Below, one piece after another: positions 1 to 7,068 of a stretch of DNA of 27,893 nt (the stretch's first letter is position 1; each line of letters starts with the position of its first letter). The notes below the pieces were generated by a model, which worked only from the letters and a program-made list of their open reading frames with translations, had not been told where the DNA came from and made no database searches. Origin of the DNA: XYB2-FULL-45-11 sp964355525 (GTDB lineage Bacteria > Patescibacteriota > Patescibacteriia > UBA9934 > GWF2-40-263); the NCBI GenBank assembly GCA_964355525.1, contig CAYHDY010000009.1, forward strand, positions 1 through 27,893, read 5' to 3'. The position numbers were made by a program, and so were the translations under genes.

Positions 1-80
1 GACACCCTCCGTTTTACCGTTACACAACGTTCCGTCACCTCGCTCGTTGAATGTACCATTCCTGCCCGAAATGTATCGAA

Positions 81-113
81 AAACACCCACGTTGTCAAAC
101 GTGGGTGTTTCTT
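81..113. terminator. Bidirectional intrinsic terminator
   Basis: A perfect 13-bp stem (81-93 with 98-110) closes a 4-nt loop and has a T-rich tail on both strands. It lies just beyond the stop of the gpsA gene read on the minus strand. Bases 1-80 hold no gene I can support. Confidence 0.85.
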
Positions 114-150
114 TAATCAGAAAAATTTGTGTATCGCAAAACGAACTTTT

Positions 151-1062
151 TTATTCGCAAAAAAGATTTTCAAATGCCATCTTTGCGTTTTTTTCTCCGC
201 CGGATTTTTTTGTCACACGATCCAGCGTACACAGAATCGGCAACGTTGCGAGGGTTTTTGCAGAAAGCATTTTAACGAGCGATGGAAGTGCCTGATATCC
301 CTCACTCTTTCGATCACTATCCACGCCTTCGACAAGCTCTCGACCAAGCGAATGGTTCGATGAATACTCACTCATACCAGTCGCGATAAAATCTCCAAGT
401 CCCGCCTGACTCAATACATAAGACGGATCCGCTTTAAGCGCAATCATAATTGCTATCATTTCTTGAATCGCATCCGAACACAACCAGCCCTTTCGATTAT
501 CTCCCCACTTCAAACCGATTGCGATTCCAAGTGCAATCGCATACACATTTTTCAAAACTCCTGCGATGGCGACACTCTTTGTGTCCGGAGCAAACGTGAG
601 ACGCAAATCTTCACAAGAAAAAAGAGATTCGATTTTATGAAAATCCGCAATCGATTTTGTTCCAACGCAAGCGGCACCTCCATGATGATCGATCAGTTCT
701 TCGGCGAGCATCGGACCGGAAAGCAAAACGAACGGTTGACCTTTCGGCAAAAGACTCTTTGCAAAGTCATTCATGAAAAATTTTGTTTTCTCTTCAATCC
801 CCTTCGAGACAAACACGCACACTGTTTTCTTGTTCAGATGCGGCATCATCGGTTCCATCGCTTTTCGTAAAATCCAAGACGGCACACACAAAAATAACAC
901 ATCCGCTTTTTCAACAACATGCTCAAGTTTTTTTTGATGCAAAACTTTTGACGCATCCGCATCCCACTGCTCCACATGTGCTCCCGATTGAGAAACAAGC
1001 TTCGCAAGGGCGGATCCGATCTTTCCCGCGCCGATAAATGAGACCTGTATTTGGTATTTCAT
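151..1062 (-). CDS. gpsA: NAD(P)H-dependent glycerol-3-phosphate dehydrogenase, diverged
   Basis: 303 aa, close to the usual ~330. The family reduces dihydroxyacetone phosphate to sn-glycerol-3-phosphate, the backbone of phospholipids, in the cytoplasm. Visible: N-terminal Rossmann motif GAGKIGSALA (residues ~11-20), VSKGIE, SGPMLAEEL in place of the usual SGPSFAxE, the catalytic-lysine segment LKNVYAIALGI, WGDNRK, and GLGDFIATGMSEYSSNHSLG, which matches the GLGDL...SRN signature. I start at ATG 1060-1062 (MKYQIQ); the open frame runs further upstream but through a tRNA gene. There is no SD sequence. The gene lies downstream of tRNA-Glu, separated by a large hairpin, and ends before the terminator at 81-113. 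The stop is TAA. The family assignment is sure; the substrate-binding segment WLCSDAIQEM departs from the usual ITRGLAEM. Confidence 0.88.
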   Translation of the reverse strand: MKYQIQVSFIGAGKIGSALAKLVSQSGAHVEQWDADASKVLHQKKLEHVVEKADVLFLCVPSWILRKAMEPMMPHLNKKTVCVFVSKGIEEKTKFFMNDFAKSLLPKGQPFVLLSGPMLAEELIDHHGGAACVGTKSIADFHKIESLFSCEDLRLTFAPDTKSVAIAGVLKNVYAIALGIAIGLKWGDNRKGWLCSDAIQEMIAIMIALKADPSYVLSQAGLGDFIATGMSEYSSNHSLGRELVEGVDSDRKSEGYQALPSLVKMLSAKTLATLPILCTLDRVTKKSGGEKNAKMAFENLFCE

Positions 1063-1086
1063 AGTAAGCACATAATACATGCGCAA

Positions 1087-1146
1087 ACAAAAATACGCAT
1101 CTTCTGTGACCGGTAGCGAAAAAGTCACTTGAATGCGTATTTTTGT
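1087..1146 (-). terminator. Two-layer hairpin after tRNA-Glu (terminator/processing signal)
   Basis: A perfect 14-bp stem pairs 1087-1100 with 1133-1146, and an inner GTGAC/GTCAC stem lies inside it. The 3' side of the stem, read on the minus strand, ends in a T run. The first base of the hairpin coincides with the A of the encoded CCA of the tRNA, so the hairpin abuts the mature 3' end. Confidence 0.7.
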
Positions 1147-1220
1147 GGTGACCCCAAGGGGAATTGAACCCCTGTTACCAGGATGAAAACCTGATGTCCT
1201 AACCATTAGACGATGGGGCC
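1146..1220 (-). tRNA. tRNA-Glu(UUC) with encoded CCA
   Basis: Read on the minus strand it folds as a cloverleaf. The acceptor stem GGCCCCA pairs with TGGGGTC and is followed by discriminator A and an encoded CCA. The D arm contains AATGGTTAGGA. The anticodon stem CAGG/CCTG holds the 7-nt loop TTTTCAT, with anticodon TTC. The T arm contains GGGGTTCAATTCCCC. No intron is visible. Confidence 0.96.
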
Positions 1221-1280
1221 GAATCGAATCTGATTCGGTGGCGCCATGATAAGACAAAAGAGAGATCACGTCAAGATGCT

Positions 1281-2402
1281 TTATACAGATGCAGATGCGA
1301 CCGTGAATCGGGATGAATCAATGTCGGAACCGACATTCCACATGAACGGAACATCATTCAACAAATGAGGATAATCTTTTTTCGCCCCTTCTTTTAAAGC
1401 GACGAAAACTTCTTTTGCGGAAGCGAATCGATCATCCGGATTTTTTTCAAGAAGTTTCATAACAATCGCCTCAAGCCACTCTGGGACGTCATCAATCCTG
1501 AGATCTTTAAATGATTCCGGTTTTTCGTGAACATGCTTATACATCACCTGATGAAATTTTCCAGAGAAGACAGGTCTTCGCGTAACCATTTCATACATGA
1601 TGCAACCAAGTGCATATAAATCTGTTTTGTGTGTGACAAATCCGCCTGCAGCTTGCTCTGGAGCTATAAAATCGGGCGTTCCCATAACATTCCCCGGATC
1701 TGTGATACTTGTATCAAGTTGGTTCACAAGTGCTTTGTAAGCATCTGATGGTTCTTTTTTTTCATAGGCTTCTGCAGAGATGGTGGCGAGTCCAAAATCA
1801 CCGACACGTACAAACTTTTTTCCGTCCGGCATGTGTTCAAGAAAAATGTTTGCCGGTTTTAAATCTCGGTGGACAAAACCGACATCATCAAGGGTTGCAA
1901 GCGCCATCGCAATTTCTCCCGCATATTCAACAGCGCGATCACAAGGAACTCCATTTCGTTCAGTTTCAATTTCCTTTTCAAGAGTTGTTCCCTCAATCAT
2001 ATCCGTCACAAATCCTAAGATAACACCCTCACCCGATTTGATTTCGATGATATCAACAACCGGTAAAATAAACGGACTGTGCACTCGAGACAGCATCTCC
2101 ATTTCACGATGAAAACGTTTCATGACGTTTTCCCGTTCCTTTGCAGGCATCTCACTATACCAACCTGGACGAATGATTTTTAATGCGCGATCCAATTCTG
2201 TTCGCTTCTGTTCAATTTGATACACCGCTCCCATTCCGCCTTCTCCCAACATTTTTTTTACGAGATATTCATCTCCATGTTCATCCACAATCGTCTTTCC
2301 AACCGCAACGGCTGGACGGATGGATTCTCCTCGTTTACGCACCAATCCTTCTCGCAATGGAGGATTTGGATTGGGTTGAAATGCAATTTCGCCGTACATC
2401 AT
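1281..2402 (-). CDS. Hanks-type Ser/Thr protein kinase
   Basis: 373 aa, a single cytosolic kinase domain with no membrane segment or PASTA/sensor domain. The domain occupies residues ~45-340. It has the glycine loop GEGGMGAVY, the ATP-anchoring lysine in ALKII, the catalytic loop HRDLKPANIF, DFGLA for metal binding, the GTPDFIAPEQ activation-segment end, and the helix-F motif DLYALGCIMYEM. All catalytic residues are present, so it should be active. An insert of ~25 residues precedes the GTPDFIAPEQ segment and holds possible phospho-acceptors. Two ATGs lie in tandem at the start and no SD is visible. The gene begins 15 bp after ribH, so it probably shares the rib transcript. Its targets cannot be told from sequence. 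Confidence 0.93.
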   Translation of the reverse strand: MMYGEIAFQPNPNPPLREGLVRKRGESIRPAVAVGKTIVDEHGDEYLVKKMLGEGGMGAVYQIEQKRTELDRALKIIRPGWYSEMPAKERENVMKRFHREMEMLSRVHSPFILPVVDIIEIKSGEGVILGFVTDMIEGTTLEKEIETERNGVPCDRAVEYAGEIAMALATLDDVGFVHRDLKPANIFLEHMPDGKKFVRVGDFGLATISAEAYEKKEPSDAYKALVNQLDTSITDPGNVMGTPDFIAPEQAAGGFVTHKTDLYALGCIMYEMVTRRPVFSGKFHQVMYKHVHEKPESFKDLRIDDVPEWLEAIVMKLLEKNPDDRFASAKEVFVALKEGAKKDYPHLLNDVPFMWNVGSDIDSSRFTVASASV

Positions 2403-2417
2403 AAAATAATAGAAAAG

Positions 2418-2819
2418 TTATTCAAGCATCTTTGCGAGAGCCTCAACAGCTGCACGCGCATACGGTTTCACTCGTGGAGCGATTTGCTCCGGTAAAATTT
2501 CCGGTCCGAGAATGCCGAACCCGATCGGTTTCATAAACTCAAGTTGCAAACGAATAATCGCATCGTAAACGACTTCTCCCATCACGAGTCCGTGTTTCGT
2601 TTCTCCGCGTTCGATAATTCCGAGAGCGACGGCTCCGGCAATATCATCACGCATGAGCAATCGTTTAAGCGCGAGCGGAGCTTCCATAGAACCTGGAACC
2701 CAAACGATTTCAGCAATCTCAAGATGGTTTGCAAGGGCGACCTCATGTGCCGCGACAAGCATATCGTCCGCTTCTTTTTTGTGAAAGGATCCAAGAACGA
2801 GGGCAATACGTTTCGACAT
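2418..2819 (-). CDS. ribH: 6,7-dimethyl-8-ribityllumazine synthase
   Basis: 133 aa, slightly short for the family (~150). It condenses 5-amino-6-ribitylaminouracil with 3,4-dihydroxy-2-butanone 4-phosphate, the penultimate step of riboflavin synthesis, usually in an icosahedral or pentameric assembly. Visible: the N-terminal strand RIALVLGSFHKKEADDML in place of the usual ...SRFNxxIxxxLL, WVPGSMEAPLALKRL (substrate loop, normally PGAxExP), ERGETKH with the catalytic histidine, and FGILGPEILPEQIAPR. I start at ATG 2817-2819 just after ribE; there is no SD sequence. It follows ribE by 8 bp, and the two catalyse consecutive steps. Confidence 0.92.
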   Translation of the reverse strand: MSKRIALVLGSFHKKEADDMLVAAHEVALANHLEIAEIVWVPGSMEAPLALKRLLMRDDIAGAVALGIIERGETKHGLVMGEVVYDAIIRLQLEFMKPIGFGILGPEILPEQIAPRVKPYARAAVEALAKMLE

Positions 2820-2827
2820 AAATAAAA

Positions 2828-3436
2828 TTACTTTTTTAAAATATTCTCCACTGTCTCGACAATCACCTGCGTCTGCAGATCGATCTCGACATTCACGTGG
2901 TCTCCGATACCCTTCTCTCCGAATCGAGTTAATCGAAGCGTCTCTGGAATAAACCAAACCTGAAATGTTCCGTCGATTTTGTTCGCATCAACAACCGTGA
3001 GTGATGCGCCGTCGAGAGAAACGAAACCTTTCGAAAAAATAAATCGCATCCACGATGGATCCACCTTAAACGTCATCGCTTTATTATTTTCTGTTTCATG
3101 AATATCTACAATTTCGGCAAGTGTTGAAACATGACCAGACATGATGTGTCCACCAATCTCATCCCCCATTCGCGCTGAACGTTCAATATTCACACGATCC
3201 CCTTCCTTTAATGTTCCGATCGTTGTTTTGCGAAGTGTTTCTTCCATCGCATCAAACGAAACAACCGTGTGATCGATCGAGGTGACCGTAAAACAAACTC
3301 CATCAATTGCAACAGAAGCTCCCGTCTTCAAACCTTCAATAAGATCAGACGATAATTGAATCGCGAATGTCCGCAATCCATTTTGATCGCGAATGGAGAC
3401 AACGGGAAACAATCCTTTGATGATGCCAGTAAACAT
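2828..3436 (-). CDS. ribE: Riboflavin synthase, alpha subunit
   Basis: 202 aa, normal length for the two-barrel riboflavin synthase (often named ribE, ribC in E. coli). It dismutates two lumazines to riboflavin and the pyrimidine that RibH reuses. Visible: the diagnostic N-terminus MFTGII, the first barrel with DGVCFTVT and MSGHV, and the second barrel with GFVSLDGASLTV, the internal duplication typical of the family. It begins a minus-strand run ribE-ribH-kinase. No SD precedes the ATG; the upstream 60 bp carry repeated AGTAGTAAAG units and the divergent promoter of the next gene. No ribBA or ribD gene is present in the window. Confidence 0.95.
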   Translation of the reverse strand: MFTGIIKGLFPVVSIRDQNGLRTFAIQLSSDLIEGLKTGASVAIDGVCFTVTSIDHTVVSFDAMEETLRKTTIGTLKEGDRVNIERSARMGDEIGGHIMSGHVSTLAEIVDIHETENNKAMTFKVDPSWMRFIFSKGFVSLDGASLTVVDANKIDGTFQVWFIPETLRLTRFGEKGIGDHVNVEIDLQTQVIVETVENILKK

Positions 3437-3441
3437 ATGAG

Positions 3442-3475
3442 AGTAGTAAAGCAGAAAAGTAGTAAAGTCGTAAAG
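3442..3475. repeat. Short direct repeats in the ribE divergent promoter region
   Basis: Three copies of a 10-mer, AGTAGTAAAG (3442-3451, 3458-3467) and AGTCGTAAAG (3466-3475), lie between the divergent starts of ribE and the membrane protein gene. Their position would suit an operator or iteron-like binding site. Function is not known. Confidence 0.4.
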
Positions 3476-3481
3476 CGATCT

Positions 3482-3489
3482 GCTATACT
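3482..3489 (+). promoter_or_regulatory. Extended -10 promoter, probably giving a leaderless mRNA
   Basis: TGCTATACT fits an extended -10 element (TGnTATAAT). Transcription would start around 3496-3498, essentially at the ATG of the downstream gene, which also has no SD. No good -35 is visible. Confidence 0.5.
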
Positions 3490-3497
3490 ACTTGGGT

Positions 3498-4157
3498 ATG
3501 CTTCCATTTCTTCTTTCATCGATCATCTTATTCGTCGTGTGGCTCATTTTTTTCTTTGTTTCAAAAGAGACGCGAAAAGAGCAGATGATCATGAGCGTCA
3601 TCGGACTTGTCATGGCTCCACCGCTTCTCCTCATTGCAACAACAGATTACCATGTGATCTCCGCAGATCAAGCCTTACCGATCGGCATCGAAGATTTGTT
3701 GTTTAGCTTTTGTTTATTCGGCATCGCTTCAATTATTTATCACGTCATTCTCGGCAAACATCTTCACAAATTCAAAGGAAAGAAATTGCGATTAAAAAAT
3801 CCCGCCGTACATTGGATTGCGCATTTGATTCTCGTACTCGGTGTGTGGACTTGCATTGCTCTCGGGGCTATCATTGTTTTTCAACTTCCCTCCACACAAT
3901 CCATTATGATCGGCGGACTTATGGTCGGAATCTATATCATCGCGGAACGTCACGATCTGTTGGCCGATGCACTCCTTTCAGGACTCCTGACCGTCATTCT
4001 GATTTTCCTTGTCGAACACGTTTTCTTCATCCGATTGTTTCCCGGAGTAACAAAATACATCTGGCAGTGGAGCTCAACAGAGTTTGTCTGGGCCGGCATC
4101 GTCGGCTTCACCATCGGTCCGATGTACGAATGGTTGCGACGATATCGCATCACGTAA
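3498..4157 (+). CDS. Polytopic membrane protein, lycopene-cyclase-domain-like
   Basis: 219 aa, almost entirely hydrophobic, with about six or seven transmembrane helices. The segment LPIGIEDLLFSFCLFG resembles the PxEEFLFF-type motif of the membrane lycopene beta-cyclase (CrtYc/CrtYd, CarR) family, with acidic residues at the start of a helix. This is a motif-level resemblance only; no other carotenoid gene is near, so the substrate is unknown. I start at ATG 3498 because the -10 TATACT ends at 3489. No SD is visible and the mRNA is probably leaderless. It is divergent from ribE and is followed by a terminator at 4211-4243. Confidence 0.6.
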   Translation: MLPFLLSSIILFVVWLIFFFVSKETRKEQMIMSVIGLVMAPPLLLIATTDYHVISADQALPIGIEDLLFSFCLFGIASIIYHVILGKHLHKFKGKKLRLKNPAVHWIAHLILVLGVWTCIALGAIIVFQLPSTQSIMIGGLMVGIYIIAERHDLLADALLSGLLTVILIFLVEHVFFIRLFPGVTKYIWQWSSTEFVWAGIVGFTIGPMYEWLRRYRIT

Positions 4158-4210
4158 TCCACAGTTCATGGATTGACAAACACGAAAAATTTTGGTGAAA
4201 TGGAAATAGA

Positions 4211-4243
4211 AAAACTCCCTGATATAAATTGTCTGGGAGTTTT
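4211..4243 (+). terminator. Intrinsic terminator
   Basis: The 9-bp stem AAAACTCCC/GGGAGTTTT closes a 15-nt A/T-rich loop, downstream of the membrane protein gene and upstream of the coiled-coil gene. Confidence 0.7.
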
Positions 4244-4266
4244 AAAAACCATATCAAACAGATTAT

Positions 4267-4689
4267 ATGGAAAACACAATCGACAACCGTTTCGACGGTC
4301 TCGAAACAAAATTTAACGGACTCTCAACAAAATTTAATAGTCTCGAAACAAAATTTGATGGAATTGAGATAAAATTTGACGGACTGGAAACAAAATTTGG
4401 TGGACTGGAAAAAACGAATCATCAAATTCTGGATATTTTATTGTTGATGAAAGCAGAATTCACGAATTTCAAATCTGAAACGGAAGAAAAATTTGAATTC
4501 ATTATTGAGAATGCAATAACGAGAGTAGAACTCGAACAAACCATCAAAAAAGCAATCGCCCCACTTGCGACAAAAGAGGAACTTCTGCATCTTATGGATC
4601 GATTCGATGTCAAACTCGTGGATCTCAAACGAGACATCGTGTACGCCATACGCAGCCTTGATAAAAAATTCGTTGGATTCGCCATATAG
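4267..4689 (+). CDS. Heptad-repeat coiled-coil protein
   Basis: 140 aa, acidic and lysine-rich. Residues ~8-51 are six tandem heptads of the form DGLETKF, encoded by six 21-bp DNA repeats (4294-4419). This is a regular coiled coil with hydrophobic residues at the a and d positions. A second helical region (residues ~52-135) follows. The pattern resembles phage-fibre or trimeric coiled-coil stalks and also small oligomerising helpers, but I recognise no family. There is no signal peptide, no membrane segment and no SD before the ATG. Terminators on both sides make it a single-gene unit. The stop is TAG. Confidence 0.7.
   Translation: MENTIDNRFDGLETKFNGLSTKFNSLETKFDGIEIKFDGLETKFGGLEKTNHQILDILLLMKAEFTNFKSETEEKFEFIIENAITRVELEQTIKKAIAPLATKEELLHLMDRFDVKLVDLKRDIVYAIRSLDKKFVGFAI
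4294..4419 (+). repeat. Six tandem 21-bp repeats encoding heptads
   Basis: Successive 21-mers encode D/N-G-L-E-T-K-F variants. The last copy has degenerated. Copy number could change by slippage or unequal crossing-over without breaking the frame. Confidence 0.85.
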
Positions 4690-4702
4690 AAAAAACAATA
4701 CA

Positions 4703-4732
4703 GGAAAGATTTTTCATCTTTCCCGTATTTTA
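4703..4732 (+). terminator. Intrinsic terminator of the coiled-coil gene
   Basis: The 8-bp stem GGAAAGAT/ATCTTTCC with a 5-nt loop is followed by CGTATTTTA. Confidence 0.75.
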
Positions 4733-4759
4733 TAAAAAAGACTCTTTTGAGAAGAGTCT
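4733..4759 (-). terminator. Intrinsic terminator of the 4758-5735 gene
   Basis: On the minus strand AGACTCTT/AAGAGTCT (4739-4759) is followed by six T. The stem begins at the TAG stop codon of the gene. Confidence 0.85.
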
Positions 4760-5735
4760 AGTGATAGGTGCGGAGAGAAAGAACATGATTAATGATGTGT
4801 TCGACGTCTTTTGGATGCAAACGACTTCCCAAAATGCGAGGGCTGCCGCCGATCGTATCGGAACCACCCCAACGATCACCTGTACAACCTTCGGCTGCAT
4901 TGAGGGCATCGAGAATGGCGGGGACGGAAAACCGGATGAACGGAGCCGTGCGTCCGATGGTGTAGGAATAGAATCCATTTCCACGTTCACGTACTGACAC
5001 GAATGCGCGGATTCCGTCAGCAACCATTGCTGTTCGCGCCTGAGCTCCTTCCTCGACAACCATACTCCAACCAATTCCACTTGCGATCACATCGTACTTT
5101 GTCTGAAGAGGAATCGAGTGCCCTTCATATTTCAGATAGAGACAGATCCGTTGTTCAACTTCCTGAATCATCGGAGCAAATTCTTCCCCGTTCTTTCGAT
5201 CCACTCCTCCCGACAGACGAAATTTGGTGTAAGGCTCAAACACCCACGCAAGTTCCTTCAAATCGGGCATGTCGAGCGGAAACGGATAAGCACCACCGCA
5301 ACAATCCAGCGTATCCTCAAGCGAAACAAGATTATTGAGGCGCGGATTGTAGGTGTTTTCAATTTCAAGCGCGTGCTTAATGAGATGCCATGACAAGCAG
5401 ACATCCTGATCGCCATCGAGAACGTGAACTTCCGCTTGAATACCCTCTTCCGTACGAAAACATTGAAAGAGTCCCGTTCGAATCGCGATCAGCAGCTGTC
5501 CGCATGTCGCACGCGTGATGAGTCGATCGATCCGTTTGCCGGGAGAATCCCGTTTCGTCGCATCGTTCTTGTTGAGACTGTGATGATCGAAATTTGCACG
5601 AGGAGCCGCTTCGTCGAACAAAGAAACGTCATCCACAAACCCATCAAGAGCGATGGAATACGGAGGGGTATTCAGACAAAACTGATCCCAAGACATAGCA
5701 ATGGTTTGCGGATTCACATGCATCACAATAGGCAT
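4758..5735 (-). CDS. Unrecognised 325-aa protein with a DHH-like motif
   Basis: 325 aa, soluble, with no signal peptide. It carries DGFVDDVSLFDEA, then ANFDHHS, a central segment DGDQDVCLSWHLIKHAL, and a glycine-rich C-terminal GGSDTIGGSPRILGSRL. The Asp/His-rich centre and the C-terminal GGS...GS pattern recall DHH-type phosphoesterases with a DHHA1-like substrate loop, but the order and spacing of the motifs do not let me assign it. ATG 5733-5735 is preceded by a strong SD (GGGAGG). A promoter of type TTGACA-17-CAAGAT lies at 5773-5801 and a terminator starts at the stop. The stop is TAG. SD use and stop codon resemble the cluster at 14-25 kb rather than the core genes. Confidence 0.65.
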   Translation of the reverse strand: MPIVMHVNPQTIAMSWDQFCLNTPPYSIALDGFVDDVSLFDEAAPRANFDHHSLNKNDATKRDSPGKRIDRLITRATCGQLLIAIRTGLFQCFRTEEGIQAEVHVLDGDQDVCLSWHLIKHALEIENTYNPRLNNLVSLEDTLDCCGGAYPFPLDMPDLKELAWVFEPYTKFRLSGGVDRKNGEEFAPMIQEVEQRICLYLKYEGHSIPLQTKYDVIASGIGWSMVVEEGAQARTAMVADGIRAFVSVRERGNGFYSYTIGRTAPFIRFSVPAILDALNAAEGCTGDRWGGSDTIGGSPRILGSRLHPKDVEHIINHVLSLRTYH

Positions 5736-5772
5736 GTTTTCCTCCCTTCGTTACACCTGAACGAAGACGGAA

Positions 5773-5801
5773 ATCTTGCTCCTTCGTCGTTTTTTTGTCA
5801 A
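5773..5801 (-). promoter_or_regulatory. Candidate sigma70 promoter
   Basis: TTGACA (complement of 5796-5801) and CAAGAT (complement of 5773-5778) have 17-bp spacing, upstream of the 4758-5735 gene. The -35 is perfect and the -10 is weak. Confidence 0.5.
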
Positions 5802-5825
5802 AACATTCACAGATCAATTCTCATA

Positions 5826-5855
5826 ATAAAAAAGAACTGATGTCGTTCAGTTCTT
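5826..5855 (-). terminator. Intrinsic terminator
   Basis: On the minus strand AAGAACTGA/TCAGTTCTT is followed by a T run. The stem contains the TGA stop of the upstream 239-aa gene. Confidence 0.85.
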
Positions 5856-6566
5856 CGTGAAGTCTGTGTAATTTCCCTGTCCGTCCGAACTGTTGAAATG
5901 GAACCATGCAAAATAGATTTCCGCAGGTGTCCTTGCACGTGCAAGATTTGTCGGCGCGGGAACGATCGTTGCCATCACGTCTGACAGGAGTTGAACCAAT
6001 ACCTCATCCGGACTCGTCGTGTTGTATCCCCTCCAAAGCAGATACTGATTGAGAGCGCGGTCGAAGAAAAGACCCGGATGTCTGAGAGCGATTTGCGACA
6101 ACTGCCTGGACGCCCGCACCCAGTCCGCTGGTTTGACGCTTTTGTTCGCACGACGATAATCCAAATCAACGACCACACGTTCCATTCGACGCTCGACCAT
6201 CAACTTCTGTCGAAGGATCATATACGCCGTGAAGATTTTCGTCGTGTTGTGTCCTTGCGCCATGGCATACCGGTACAAACGCAACAGTTTTCCATCGAAA
6301 TCATTGTATGAACGGAACGTTTCCGAAAGAACTTCATGTTTGGATCCAAGCAACTCGTAGATCAAGTCCAACGCTTGCCAGTGACACACATCGATTTCCT
6401 CCGTGAGAACACACAGAGCAATTCGTTTGTTTGCACGTGCAAATGCAAGAAGCACACCAAACTTTGGATTTTTTCTCCACATCCACGAAAAACTCGCGAA
6501 CTCAGATTCTTCGCTGAACTCGCGAAGAAGAGATCGAAAAGACTCTGGATTTAAAGGTGCATTCAT
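5847..6566 (-). CDS. Unrecognised 239-aa helical protein
   Basis: 239 aa, soluble, predicted largely alpha-helical and rich in Arg, Leu and aromatic residues. Segments include SWMWRKNPKFGVLLAFARAN, VCHWQALDLIYELLG, KIFTAYMILRQKLMVERRME and HPGLFFDRALNQYLLWRGYN. I recognise no family, signal or catalytic motif. The start is ATG 6564-6566, with GGAGG 7 nt upstream. It is a single-gene unit with a terminator at the stop codon, upstream of the 325-aa gene on the same strand and divergent from hsp20. Its SD-led start resembles its left neighbour and the accessory cluster. Confidence 0.65.
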   Translation of the reverse strand: MNAPLNPESFRSLLREFSEESEFASFSWMWRKNPKFGVLLAFARANKRIALCVLTEEIDVCHWQALDLIYELLGSKHEVLSETFRSYNDFDGKLLRLYRYAMAQGHNTTKIFTAYMILRQKLMVERRMERVVVDLDYRRANKSVKPADWVRASRQLSQIALRHPGLFFDRALNQYLLWRGYNTTSPDEVLVQLLSDVMATIVPAPTNLARARTPAEIYFAWFHFNSSDGQGNYTDFTKN

Positions 6567-6666
6567 GCAGTACCTCCATGTCTCAAGCAAACGTATCAAC
6601 AAACGATAGAAACAGCAATGATCTCCACTAGCGCAGGCGAAATAAAACAGGTAAAATGAAATCAGT

Positions 6667-7065
6667 ATGGATCCGTTTCAGACGCAAACGCAAAATGAAT
6701 TCACAGACGCTTCATGGCTCAACCATCGGGAGGGTCAGCTTTTGGTTGATGTGATCGAGATACCACGAGAAATCATTGTGCGAAGTGCGATTGCTGGAGT
6801 GAATGCGGAAGATCTTGAAATTACTCTCGCAGAAGACACCCTTACAATCCGAGGATCTCGACATCAAGATTTTGAACAAACGCGAAGTAATATCATTCAC
6901 GCACAAGAATGTCACTGGGGCGCATTTTCCCGATCGATCATCCTCCCAAGTCCTGTGGATCCGAATTCGGTAAATGCCATTCTGAAAAAAGGTGTTCTCA
7001 CGCTCCGCATGAAAAAAATACAAACAGGCCACACAATACCTATTCTTGATCTTGATGATTATTAA
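6667..7065 (+). CDS. Small heat-shock protein, Hsp20/alpha-crystallin family
   Basis: 132 aa, typical length. ATP-independent holdase that binds unfolding proteins as an oligomer in the cytoplasm. The alpha-crystallin domain spans residues ~22-118. It begins EGQLLVDVIEIPREIIVRSA, continues GVNAEDLEITLAEDTLTIRG, and ends with LPSPVDPNSVNAILKKGVLT, which matches the LPxxVDxxxxxAxxxxGVLxV signature. A short Gln-rich N-tail and a C-tail with an IPIL motif, the I-x-I oligomerisation anchor, are visible. No SD is seen; TAAAAT at 6653-6658 places the transcript start close to the ATG. The VanW gene begins 3 bp after its stop. Confidence 0.92.
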   Translation: MDPFQTQTQNEFTDASWLNHREGQLLVDVIEIPREIIVRSAIAGVNAEDLEITLAEDTLTIRGSRHQDFEQTRSNIIHAQECHWGAFSRSIILPSPVDPNSVNAILKKGVLTLRMKKIQTGHTIPILDLDDY

Positions 7066-7068
7066 TGT

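Noticed and set aside
1063..1269. N-terminal extension of gpsA
   Set aside because: It would translate the tRNA-Glu gene and its hairpin; the Rossmann motif starts right after ATG 1060-1062.
4267..4689. Phage tail fibre
   Set aside because: Only generic heptads; no phage gene nearby.
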